Below are positions 1-9,000 of a stretch of DNA of 25,720 nucleotides, piece after piece. Numbering within the stretch: position 1 is the stretch's first letter; each line of letters starts with the position of its first letter. The notes under the pieces were generated by a model. That model saw only the letters and a program-made list of their open reading frames with translations. It did no database searches and was not told the origin of the DNA. The stretch comes from Bacteroidota bacterium (GTDB taxonomy: Bacteria; Bacteroidota; Bacteroidia; Bacteroidales; GCA-2748055): the NCBI GenBank assembly GCA_024244665.1, contig JAAEOI010000331.1, positions 1 to 25,720 on the forward strand, read 5' to 3'. A program made the position numbers and the translations under genes.

Positions 1-857
1 TCATCCAGTACCCTGCCCGGTTTTTGCAGCCCCGAACCCCAGCGGATAGCCAGGGGTATCCGGGCACCTGAGTCGTAGTTATTGGATTTGCACCTTGGGA
101 AGGGCATCCCGTGATCACCAGTCATCACGACAATGGTATTCTCAAGCTCCCCGTACTGCTCCAGCAATGCGATGGCACCGGCCACCAGGGTATCGAAGCG
201 TTGTACTTCGTAGTAGTAGTCGGCCACATCATTGCGTACAATTTCATGATCGGGAAAGCATGCAAAAAGGCGAATCTTTTCCAGGTCCATTCCGGAACGG
301 GCACCTGAACTTTCATCATAGCCTCTGTGTGGATCGGATGTGCCTAACCAGAAGCAGAAGGGTTGGTCAGGGCTTCTCTCCTTCATAAATGCGGCAAACC
401 CGGTCTCAGTGTAGTCGTGACCAGCAGGGTGGCGCTCCCAGTTGGAGATATCGCCGGGTCCCCAGCTCTTCCTGAAGCGGCCGATCTTGTAGCCGGCATC
501 CTCAAGTAATAATGGATATACAGGAATCGTGGGATCAAGCGTGCTCCACAGGTTGCCACCAGCTTCCAGTCTCCAGTGGTACTGACCGGTGAGAACGGCA
601 TTACGTGAAGGGGTACATGACGGGGAGGATATGTAGGCATGATTGAACAGGATTCCTTCACTGGCCAGACGGTCAAATGCCGGGGTCTGCACCACCGGAT
701 CGCCATACACGCCTGCGTGTGGCCATCCCCAGTCGTCGGCAATGGCAAAAAGGATATTGGGCCTTTGCATAGGTTCCTGGTTACAGGCTGTGAAAAGAAA
801 GGCTGCTGAGAAGATGGTCAGCAGAAGGGAGCTATTTAGTCTGAATAATGGTTTCAT
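1..857 (-). CDS. Lipoprotein sulfatase, N-terminal part (runs off left edge)
   Basis: This is a type I sulfatase that hydrolyses sulfate esters or N-sulfates, probably on host or algal polysaccharides. The first 25 residues form a lipoprotein signal with lipobox F-T-A-C (Cys25). Near residue 33 comes R-P-N-I-L-F-A-I-A-D-D-W, with Asp41 and Asp42 as the metal-binding pair. The sulfatase signature C-T-P-S-R starts at Cys81, the residue converted to formylglycine, and is followed by L-T-G-Q. A second metal-site motif, M-T-G-D-H-G, lies further on. About 285 residues are visible; sulfatases usually have 450-550, so the C-terminal part is beyond base 1. The N-terminal sequence reminds me of the heparan N-sulfatase (sulfamidase, S1_8) branch, but I recall this rather than having compared it, so the substrate is open. 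The start at 857 gives a clean signal peptide. The family is certain; the substrate is not. Confidence 0.93.
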   Translation of the reverse strand, partial: MKPLFRLNSSLLLTIFSAAFLFTACNQEPMQRPNILFAIADDWGWPHAGVYGDPVVQTPAFDRLASEGILFNHAYISSPSCTPSRNAVLTGQYHWRLEAGGNLWSTLDPTIPVYPLLLEDAGYKIGRFRKSWGPGDISNWERHPAGHDYTETGFAAFMKERSPDQPFCFWLGTSDPHRGYDESSGARSGMDLEKIRLFACFPDHEIVRNDVADYYYEVQRFDTLVAGAIALLEQYGELENTIVVMTGDHGMPFPRCKSNNYDSGARIPLAIRWGSGLQKPGRVLD

Positions 858-947
858 ACCATGAAATTAGTATAATTCGCTATACCTGAGGTGCTCCGGA
901 TTCAACTATTATTCTGTATATTGTACTGAATTCAGGGAGCAAGGATA

Positions 948-2012
948 ATGACATACAAGGATTTGGGATATAATGACAGTCTTGAAAGGTACCGGAACGA
1001 ACAAAATTTGAATTCGCTTGAAATTGGCCGGGTAATATCGGAACATAAGGAAAGATATGTTGTCAGGACCCCTGAACACGAGTTTGATGCTGAACTAATC
1101 GGGAATTTAAGGTTTACGGCAGAAAGCAGGTATGACTTTCCTGCCGTTGGAGACTGGGTTGCTTTTTCCGAATATGACCAGGGCAAAGCTCTGATTCATG
1201 CACTTTATCCCCGGATCTCAACCATTGAAAGAAAAGCGGTTGGTAAATCGGGACAGATACAGATTATTGCAACAAATATTGATTATGGTTTAATTGTTCA
1301 GGCTGTTGACAGAGATTTTAATTTGAACAGGTTAGAAAGATATTTAACCATTTGCAATGCTTCTAATGTTGAACCTGTTATTGTGCTCAACAAAACAGAC
1401 CTGATCAGTAAACAAGAGCTGGAATCCATCCTGGATCAGATTAATTTGCGAATTAAAGGAGTACCAGTAATTACTGCAAGCAACCAGGCTAAAGGGTATG
1501 ATAAACTTAAAGCTGTTATAAAAGGAGGGTTTACATATTGCCTGCTTGGCTCTTCCGGAGTGGGGAAATCCACGCTCGTGAATGGCCTTTCAGGCAGCCT
1601 GCACATGAAAACAGGTGAAATTAGTTCCAGCGTAAATAAAGGAAAACATATCACAAGCCACCGGGAGTTATTTGTATTAGATAGTGGAGGGATTTTAATA
1701 GATAATCCAGGGATGAGAGAAGTGGGGATTGCTGATACAGGAAGTGGACTGGAAACTACATTCGATACCATTATTGAATCTGCTCAAAATTGCAGATATA
1801 CAGATTGCACACACATACATGAGGATGGATGCGCTGTACTTGCATCCGTTGAAAACGGTGAAATTGATGAAGATTCCTATTCCAATTTTCAAAAAATGGA
1901 AAAGGAAAAAATGCATTTTGAATCAGATGCCCAGGATAGAAAAAAGAAGGACAAAGACCTGGGAAAGGTTATTAAAGAATTCAAGAAAAAGAGGAATAAC
2001 AATAAGTATTAA
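948..2012 (+). CDS. rsgA: Ribosome small-subunit biogenesis GTPase RsgA
   Basis: RsgA is a circularly permuted GTPase that binds the 30S subunit late in its maturation. The 354-residue protein has an N-terminal OB-fold-like region with P-A-V-G-D-W-V. The G motifs follow in permuted order: N-K-T-D (G4, from Asn148), then the P-loop G-S-S-G-V-G-K-S (from Gly201), then D-N-P-G (G3). The C-terminal zinc site is Cys282, Cys287, His289 and Cys295, followed by a Lys/Arg-rich tail. Length and order fit the family. The N-terminal extension resembles the second RsgA subfamily that many genomes carry beside the housekeeping copy. The start is preceded by AAGGA four bases upstream. The gene is visibly A+T-rich: 1261-1320 has 17 G+C in 60, and its neighbours are near 50 percent. 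Transfer, or a paralogue, is therefore possible. The next gene is convergent, 26 bases away. Confidence 0.95.
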   Translation: MTYKDLGYNDSLERYRNEQNLNSLEIGRVISEHKERYVVRTPEHEFDAELIGNLRFTAESRYDFPAVGDWVAFSEYDQGKALIHALYPRISTIERKAVGKSGQIQIIATNIDYGLIVQAVDRDFNLNRLERYLTICNASNVEPVIVLNKTDLISKQELESILDQINLRIKGVPVITASNQAKGYDKLKAVIKGGFTYCLLGSSGVGKSTLVNGLSGSLHMKTGEISSSVNKGKHITSHRELFVLDSGGILIDNPGMREVGIADTGSGLETTFDTIIESAQNCRYTDCTHIHEDGCAVLASVENGEIDEDSYSNFQKMEKEKMHFESDAQDRKKKDKDLGKVIKEFKKKRNNNKY

Positions 2013-2038
2013 GGGAGTTATAAAAGCTCTGAGTTGTA

Positions 2039-2383
2039 CTATCTCCCGCTTTTCTGCAGCAGGACCCTCACCGGTTCAAGGGTCACCATGCACCCTTTGG
2101 GCATGGAGAGCAGCTCTTCCCTGATGGCCTGGTAGAAGCTTTCCAGCCTTCCGGTCTGGTCCACCAGTTCGATGACCACCGGCAGTTTTTCAGTCAGTTC
2201 CCAGAACCTGGATGAGCTGATCTTGCTGCTGGAGCCGTATCCCATAATTCCCCTGAAAACCGTGGCCCCGGAAATTTCCTTCTCCTTTGCCAGCTCAACA
2301 ATGTGCTGGTAGAGCAGTTTGGAGCCGATTTTGTCAGTAGTACTGGCATGAATCCTCAGTATGCTTTGTTCCGGATTTCCCAT
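2039..2383 (-). CDS. DUF190 (UPF0166) PII-like protein
   Basis: This 114-residue protein matches the DUF190 family, small trimeric proteins with a PII-like ferredoxin fold. Typical features are the opening strand L-R-I-H, the segment S-G-A-T-V-F-R-G-I-M-G-Y-G, and the strand L-P-V-V-I-E-L-V-D. DUF190 genes are very often found next to crcB/fluC, as here, where the start lies 13 bases after the fluC stop. By analogy with PII proteins, the product may act in the cytoplasm as a regulator of the adjacent fluoride channel or of ion homeostasis, but that role is inferred from context. No ligand has been assigned to this protein. It is the last gene of the S9 peptidase, fluC, DUF190 run. Confidence 0.88.
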   Translation of the reverse strand: MGNPEQSILRIHASTTDKIGSKLLYQHIVELAKEKEISGATVFRGIMGYGSSSKISSSRFWELTEKLPVVIELVDQTGRLESFYQAIREELLSMPKGCMVTLEPVRVLLQKSGR

Positions 2384-2396
2384 AGGTTCATGAAGG

Positions 2397-2777
2397 TTAG
2401 TTTAAAAGCTTCGTGGAGATGAAGCCAAGATATACTGCAGTAAATCCGAGCAGGATGCTGAGCCCGGTATATAGGAAGAGGGGCAGGAACTGGCCGTTCC
2501 GCATCAACATCAGGTTCTCGCCGGAAAATGAGGAGAATGTGGTGAATCCCCCGCAGAGTCCGACCATCAGGAACATCCTCAGCTCCAGGGTGAGCACAGG
2601 GCTCTTTTCGGAGATACCAATAAGGAACCCGATGATAAAGCTCCCCAGTACATTTACGGCCAGAGTACCGACCGGGATGGAGAGCCACTCCACGTGCATG
2701 TTCAGTCTTGAAACCAGGTAACGGGCAACGCTCCCAATAAATCCGCCCGCTCCGATCAATAAGAGTTGTTTAAGCAT
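2397..2777 (-). CDS. fluC: Fluoride channel FluC/CrcB
   Basis: FluC proteins are small dual-topology dimeric membrane channels that export fluoride and protect enolase and pyrophosphatase. The 126-residue form has four hydrophobic segments. It carries the family motifs G-A-G-G-F-I-G-S at the N-terminus, the conserved Asn42 in V-N-V-L-G-S-F, and the pore motif G-G-F-T-T-F-S-S-F-S from Gly76, which contains the Phe-box and polar track. I chose the ATG at 2777 because M-L-K-Q leads directly into the first helix, as is normal in this family. An in-frame TTG at 2792 would add five residues and sit 11 bases after the upstream peptidase stop. Neither start has a clear Shine-Dalgarno sequence. I saw no fluoride riboswitch upstream. 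Dual-topology channels work as homodimers, so one gene suffices. Confidence 0.95.
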   Translation of the reverse strand: MLKQLLLIGAGGFIGSVARYLVSRLNMHVEWLSIPVGTLAVNVLGSFIIGFLIGISEKSPVLTLELRMFLMVGLCGGFTTFSSFSGENLMLMRNGQFLPLFLYTGLSILLGFTAVYLGFISTKLLN

Positions 2778-2803
2778 ATCAATGTAATTCAATCACTATC
2801 CCA

Positions 2804-4897
2804 CTATCCTGCTATTAACCATTGATCGAGCCAGTTCTTAAACTCCCTTTGCCACAGAATCCCGTTCTGGGGCTTCAATACCCAGTGGGTTTCGGTGTGG
2901 AAGAAAAGCATCTTGCTTGGTATACCCATCATCTGGGCTGTATTGAATGCAGCCATGCCCTGGGTATAAGGAATGCGGTAGTCATGTTCACCCTGGATTA
3001 CCATGATGGGGGTGTCCCAGTTTTTTACAAAATTGTGTGCAGACCCGGCATATGAACGCATGGCCACGGGGTTGTCCGTTTCCCAGGGTGCACCGCCCTT
3101 CTCCCAGTGGTCAAAGAACATCTCCTCTGTTGTGGAGTACATCATCTCTGAATTGAATACACCGCAGTGCGAGATAAAGGCCTTGAACCGCTTCTGGTGG
3201 TTTCCGGCCAGCCAGAATACGGAGAAACCGCCGAAACTGGCTCCGATTGCTCCAAGTCGTGTCTCCTCCACAAAGGGTTCCTCCTTTACCACGTCGATAC
3301 CCCTGAGCAGGTCCTGCATGGCCTGGCCGCTGTTGTCCTTGCTGATCAGGTCGGTCCACTCCTGCCCATGGGTCAGTACACCTCTGCGGTTAGGCGCTAC
3401 AACGATGTAACCGTTGGAGGCCATCTGGCTGAAATTCCAGCGATAGCTCCAGAATTGACTCAGTGGAGACTGGGGTCCGCCTTCACAGTAGAGCAGAGCA
3501 GGGTATTTTTTTGCGGGGTCGAAATGAGGCGGGTAGATGACCCATGTAAGCATCTGCTTATTGTCGGTCGTGGTAATCCAGCGCTTCTCAACCGTGGGCA
3601 TGGTGAGCTGGCTCAACAGGTGCTCGTTCTCAAAGGAAATTTCAGTGGCTTCACCAGAGGCAGGATCCACACTGTAGATCTCCTGGGGTTTGGTCATATC
3701 AACCCTTGTTGTAATCAGCTTATCTCCTGCAACTGCCACCGAGTGGTAGTCGTGGTCACCGCTGGTTATGGCCTTAATATTCCTGATCTCCACATCCATG
3801 GTGAAGAGCTGGAAGGTAGATTTTATGCCTGCCACGAAACAGAGGGTCTTCCCTTCATCCAGCCAGACCGGACCTGAGGGACTGTAGTCAAAGTTTTCGG
3901 TCAGGTCGCGCTTCTCTCCACTTACCAGGTCCATCTCAAACAGCCGATCCTTATCTGCTTCAAAAGTGGCCCTTTCCATACTTGACCAGTACATCTTTGT
4001 ACCATCGGGTGAGAAGAATGGAGCCTTGTCATATCCGGGCATGCCCTCGGTGAGGTTGACCGTGACTCCTGTCTCCGGGTCATGGAGGTAGATGTCCGAA
4101 TTGGTGCTGAAGGTGTACTCCACTCCTGACAGCTTTTTGCAGGTATAGGCAATCTTCTTTCCATCGGGTGTCCACGCAAGCTCCTCCAGTCCCCCGAAGG
4201 GCATCAGGGGGGAGTCGAAGGGTTCACCGGGCATAATGTCTTTCCCTGTAGTGAACTTCCCACCCTCAAAGGCGGCCAGGAAGATATGGCTGTATGCCCC
4301 GTCTTCCCAGGTGTCCCAGTGCCTGTACATGAGGTCTGTAACTACCCGTCCGTCGCTTACAGGTAGGTCGGGGTACAGATCCCGGGTGGTCTTATCTATC
4401 TGGACATCTTTCGTGTATAAAACCCTGTCCCCCGTGGGAGAAAAGACCAGTCCGGTGATGCCTCCCTCTTCATCGGATATTTTCTGTTTCCCGGTTCCAT
4501 CGGCATTCATTACCCAGGCCTGGACTTCACCTGAGGCGGATGAGAGGTAGATAATACGCTCTCCGTCGGGGTGCCATATGGCATTGTACTCATTTTCGGG
4601 AGACTCGGTAAGCTGGGTTTTTTCCGAGCCGTCGCTGTTCATCACGAAAAGCTCCCGGTTGCCCCGGTTCTGCTCAATGCTGTAATAAGAGACACCGTAT
4701 AGAATCTTCTCTCCTGAGGGGGAGACCTGCACATCCCCCAGTCGGCCGAAGGACCATAACACCTCGGGTGTCATGATGTCGGAGGTTAGCTCAAGCTGGT
4801 TTTTTGTGATGAGGGGGCTTTCGGCAGACTTCTCCACGGTTGACAGACAGGAGATAAGCAGGATGGAAAGCAAGGCCGGGATCAGTATCTTTTTCAT
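2804..4897 (-). CDS. S9 family prolyl-oligopeptidase-like peptidase (DPP5/acylaminoacyl type), lipoprotein
   Basis: This 697-residue serine peptidase probably releases dipeptides or blocked residues from oligopeptides in the periplasm. The N-terminus is a lipoprotein signal ending L-L-I-S-C (Cys17). Residues from about 50 to 430 contain repeated WD40-like/TolB-type blades (for example W-H-P-D-G-E, F-S-P-T-G-D, W-T-P-D-G-K). The C-terminal alpha/beta-hydrolase domain holds the nucleophile Ser554 in G-A-S-F-G-G-F, Asp639 in G-E-H-D-Y-R and His671 in T-E-T-H-W-V. Length and layout match DPP5 of Porphyromonas (about 684 residues). I chose the ATG at 4897 because the frame open to 4948 adds 17 residues that would spoil the signal peptide. 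The gene is first in the run with fluC and DUF190; I see no functional reason for that pairing. Exact substrate specificity cannot be read from the sequence. Confidence 0.93.
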   Translation of the reverse strand: MKKILIPALLSILLISCLSTVEKSAESPLITKNQLELTSDIMTPEVLWSFGRLGDVQVSPSGEKILYGVSYYSIEQNRGNRELFVMNSDGSEKTQLTESPENEYNAIWHPDGERIIYLSSASGEVQAWVMNADGTGKQKISDEEGGITGLVFSPTGDRVLYTKDVQIDKTTRDLYPDLPVSDGRVVTDLMYRHWDTWEDGAYSHIFLAAFEGGKFTTGKDIMPGEPFDSPLMPFGGLEELAWTPDGKKIAYTCKKLSGVEYTFSTNSDIYLHDPETGVTVNLTEGMPGYDKAPFFSPDGTKMYWSSMERATFEADKDRLFEMDLVSGEKRDLTENFDYSPSGPVWLDEGKTLCFVAGIKSTFQLFTMDVEIRNIKAITSGDHDYHSVAVAGDKLITTRVDMTKPQEIYSVDPASGEATEISFENEHLLSQLTMPTVEKRWITTTDNKQMLTWVIYPPHFDPAKKYPALLYCEGGPQSPLSQFWSYRWNFSQMASNGYIVVAPNRRGVLTHGQEWTDLISKDNSGQAMQDLLRGIDVVKEEPFVEETRLGAIGASFGGFSVFWLAGNHQKRFKAFISHCGVFNSEMMYSTTEEMFFDHWEKGGAPWETDNPVAMRSYAGSAHNFVKNWDTPIMVIQGEHDYRIPYTQGMAAFNTAQMMGIPSKMLFFHTETHWVLKPQNGILWQREFKNWLDQWLIAG

Positions 4898-5008
4898 GGG
4901 ATGTGATTGTGTTTCTTTCAAAATTAGAAAATATTCGCCGCGAAACAATCAATAATTCTGAAGTAGAATATTTCATATCTTTATTTCAGACAACCAAACT
5001 AACCTTGT

Positions 5009-5941
5009 ATGAAACGAATCACCTTTTTATTGCTGAATGCAGGCTTGTGCCTGTCGCTTTCAGGGCAGGAAACCGTTGATATACTCTCCCTGTCCGGCAG
5101 GTACGGTATTCCACAGGAGTATACAGATGCTGCTTACAGTGGGAATACCGCCGAATGGGGTTCCATCAACTCTTTGCAGGCCGGATTTAATGTCGCCGAA
5201 AAGACCATGATAGTCTTCAATATAAATCACTTCTATTTCAATGTTCCCGGGGATCCGGAGACTGTATTTCCAAATGTGGTTGCCAATCCGGTGAAAATAA
5301 ACGGGATCATGTTGAGGGCCGGGATTCGGCAATATTTCAGTGAGGGCCGGAGGATACAGGTGATGGTAGTTCCCAGGCTGATGTCCGATTTCCAGAACAT
5401 GGATGGAAGCAGCTTTCAGTTCGGGGGACTGGCATCCTACCTGAAGAAGTACCATGATGATCTCTCCATCGGTTTCGGAGCCATATACAATTCCGAGCTC
5501 TTCGGGCCATATGTGGTCCCCTTCCTGGATCTGAACTGGAAGTTTGCAGAGAAATGGCGTGTAAAGGGCCTTTTCCCCATCACCCTGAGGGTGGAATATT
5601 CCATCAATGATAACATGATCACCGGGCTGAACCATTTTGGCCTGATCACCACCTATGCCCTGGGAGATGATGCCTATGCCGGTGATTACATGGAGCGCCA
5701 GAGCATCGACCTCTCTCTTTTCCTGAGGCAGAGGCTTGCAGGTAATTTTTTCGTTGAGGGAATGGTGGGGCGTGCCCTGGGAAGGCAATACCGGCAGTTT
5801 GCAGGGGACCAGAAGGTCGACTTTGCCATCCCGATGGTGGCCTTTGGTGACGAACGGGTGGCAAAAAACGATTTTGGTGCTTTTAACGACGGACTGATCC
5901 TGACGTTGAAATTGATTTATAACATGCCTATGCCTGAATAA
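5009..5941 (+). CDS. DUF6268-type outer-membrane beta-barrel protein
   Basis: This 310-residue protein has a cleavable signal peptide (M-K-R-I-T-F-L-L-L ... L-S-G-Q) followed by alternating polar/hydrophobic strands rich in aromatic residues. Examples are I-V-F-N-I-N-H-F-Y-F, L-S-I-G-F-G-A-I-Y and I-T-L-R-V-E-Y-S. The last strand, L-I-L-T-L-K-L-I-Y-N-M, comes just before a short P-M-P-E tail. This pattern fits an outer-membrane barrel, and I recognise it as similar to DUF6268 proteins of Bacteroidota. Its function is unknown. It lies 75 bases before the TPR-CHAT gene on the same strand, so the two may be co-transcribed. The start at 5009 is the one that gives the signal peptide. Confidence 0.75.
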   Translation: MKRITFLLLNAGLCLSLSGQETVDILSLSGRYGIPQEYTDAAYSGNTAEWGSINSLQAGFNVAEKTMIVFNINHFYFNVPGDPETVFPNVVANPVKINGIMLRAGIRQYFSEGRRIQVMVVPRLMSDFQNMDGSSFQFGGLASYLKKYHDDLSIGFGAIYNSELFGPYVVPFLDLNWKFAEKWRVKGLFPITLRVEYSINDNMITGLNHFGLITTYALGDDAYAGDYMERQSIDLSLFLRQRLAGNFFVEGMVGRALGRQYRQFAGDQKVDFAIPMVAFGDERVAKNDFGAFNDGLILTLKLIYNMPMPE

Positions 5942-6016
5942 CTATGAAGCTGCCGCATCTGAAATCGTTGCGGATTCTGACCGTTTTACCCGCTTATTAC
6001 CCTACCAGCCTTCATC

Positions 6017-9000
6017 ATGAGGATCACTGTTACCATACTGGTCTGTCTCCTTTTCCTGCCCCTTTCAGCGCAGAAATGGGAAAGGCTCGACCAGAAATTC
6101 AGTCAGCATTTTGCTGATGAAGAGTATGTTGGGGCGTTGAAGGATGCAGTTAAGGAGGTGAATTACTCGGTGAAAAAGCTGGATTCAACCGATATCCGCT
6201 ATATGCACTCCTATTACAACCTGGCCAGGGCCTACTTCAGTCTGGATGAGCCGGAGCTGGCAAAATCATATGTTGGTATTGCCTATGCACTGATGGTCCC
6301 ATACTATCAGCGTGGTGCCGATCTTGGTGATGTGTGCGAGCTGTACGGCAGGATCGAAACTGAACTGGGTTTCCATGAAACGGCTGCCTCTCTTCTAAGC
6401 TATGCCCGGGATGTGAAGGCTGAGGTGTACGGGACCAGGAGTTACGAGTATTTGCAGTCGCTCTACTATATAGCGGACCTGGAGATGGCCCGGTCGGAAT
6501 GGCAGCAGATGGTGGATGTCCTGGCTGAGGCGCTTGCTATTCATGAGCAGCACTTCCTGAAGAACCACGAATATGCCCGTTATGCCAACTTCCTCGGGCT
6601 GATCTACATGAACAACGGATTCAATGGTGAGGCTACAGATATTTTTAAGAGGGCCCTTTCAGCCTATGATCAGACCGGAATTGAAAAGGATTTTCCCTTC
6701 GGGCATGCCAACAACAACCTGGCTCTTGCCTACTACTACCAGTCAGATTTTAGGCATGCCGCCATCCATTTTGAAAGGGCCGACTCCATTTACCTTATTT
6801 TGATGGAGGGGTATTCGGAAAACTACATGATGCTGCTCAATAACCTGGCATCTCTCTATTACAGCTGGGGCAAACCGGAACTGGCCCGCGGGGCCTACCT
6901 GGAGCTCGAACAATACCTGGAAAAGTATCCCGGTCATTCGGACCTGAATTATATACAGGGTGTTGAGAATGCTGCCAACTATTACGCGGAGATTGGAGAG
7001 GCAGGGAACGCGGAAAAATATTATATAAAGGCCATAGAGCTCAGGCACTCGGCAACTCCCGTCGATCATGAAGAATTGGCAGGGGGGATCCTCCTGCTGG
7101 CTTATCTCTACAGGGAGGAGGGGAAGAATGAACTTTCAGCTGAAACGGCTGTGGAAGCATACAAGATCCTGTCAAAGATAAGGCCTGCCGGCGATCCGGA
7201 CCTGTTGTGGGTCCTCTCTTTCCTGGGGGAGGCCTATTTTAACCTGCACCAGGATCAGAGGTCCATGTACTATTACCAACTGGCCAAAGAGCTTATTGAA
7301 GGGACAGAAGGTGTGGACTCTCTGGAAGCCCTTCCGGTTTATAACCAGCTGGGGATCCTTTACCACCGGCAGAAGAGGCTGAGTGATGCGGTGCAATGCC
7401 TTGAGAGAGCCCATGAACTTAATCCGGCAGAACCTGCCACCATGATCAACCTGGGGATGGTTTATTACGATATGGGAAATGCTACTGAGGCCAGGGAGCT
7501 GCATGCAGGGGCCAAGAAGATCTATGGAGAGAGATACGGGACAGATAGTCCGGATTATGGCAATGCACTGATCCATGAAATCGGTTTTAAGACTGACTTC
7601 CGGGATTTCAATGATGATATGCTTGAAGAGATCAGGGAGGTGGAGAGGATCTGCCTGGATGGCCGGGTGGATTCAACCAGCAGGTTGTTCATTGATTGTT
7701 TGGGTGCTTACAGGTCCTATTACTTTGGAATAAAGGAGTATCATCAATCTGTTGCCTACGGGGAAAGGACCCTGGGGCTTGTGGGGATGAGTTACGGAAA
7801 GGATTCCCGGTTTTACGCTGAAAATATGCTGGTGCTGGCAGACAGCTACGTAATGCTGGGTGACACAGAAAACCTGGGGCTCCTGTACGAGAAGGCATAT
7901 GGCATTGCCGAAGGACTTGATTCCCTGAACAGAGAGATTCTGCTCTATATTATAGAATCCGGCAGGTTCAATGACTACTACTACCTGGAGGATTATCAGA
8001 CCTCGAGGGAAAGCATAGAATGGGTGATCGAAAGGGATAAACGGCAGTTCATGGAAATGCAGAAGATCATGACGTTGAAGGAGAGGGCAGTTTACTCAGG
8101 AATACAGGATAACATAAGCTTTTACAACAATTTTCTCTTGCATTTCCCGGAGGATTCCGAAGTGATTATCAGGGCGTTGAACTACCGTCTTTTCTACAAG
8201 GGTTTATTAATGGAGTCGGACCGCAGGCAGCGGGAGGCACTGTCGCAAACCGGCGATAGCTCCATCATCAGGATGCATGATGAGTATCTACAGGCGAAGA
8301 ACAGGCTGGCCAATATGCGGTCCGAGTTTGGGGTGGATGTTGAGCTCCTGGATTCCATTGAATCGGGTATTCTTCAACTTGAAAGGGAGATAAGCAGACA
8401 GGTCGGGGAGGTGATGGCTCTGGAAAACCGTTCGTTTACCTGGAAAGAAATTCAGGCTGTGCTTGGTGAGGATGAAGCAGCGGTGGAGGTGCTGCAGTTC
8501 AATCCAATTCACCAGCCCGGGTACTGGTATGTTGCTTTTATAATTACCAGGGAAAGTGGAGATTTTCCTCTCTGTATTATGAATCCCATGGAAGATCCGA
8601 AGGGTGGGGAATATATTGATTACAGGACCTTTATGGAATCTGAATCCCCCGGCAAACTATCAGATAATTTGTGGGTCCGTATGGATGAGGCTCTTAAGGG
8701 GAAGGGGACCATCTATTTCTCACCGGATGGCAAATACCACAAGTTAAACCTGGAATCGTTTACAGACCACAATGGCAACTTTGCAATCAACACCTATAAA
8801 TTCAACTATGTGAACTCATTGAAAGAACTGCTTCTGCCTGAAATCGATTATAGTCAGAACCGGAGTGCCATGCTGGCAGGAGATCCCAGCTTCAGGATGT
8901 CACTGGCCTCCGTTCCCGATCCGGTTCCGGGGGAATCAAGCAGGTCGGTAAGTGATTTCCAGTCAAGGATGTTCCCGGGCACCCATCTTTCTGAATTGCC

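Noticed and set aside
3167..3877. 236-codon plus-strand frame inside the S9 peptidase gene
   Set aside because: It lies opposite a clear catalytic domain with intact Ser/Asp/His triad, so it is a shadow.
5060..5788. 242-codon frame on the minus strand within the outer-membrane barrel gene
   Set aside because: It is the reverse of a gene with a signal peptide and barrel-like strands, and its own composition (many H, G, P, I) looks like an antisense shadow.
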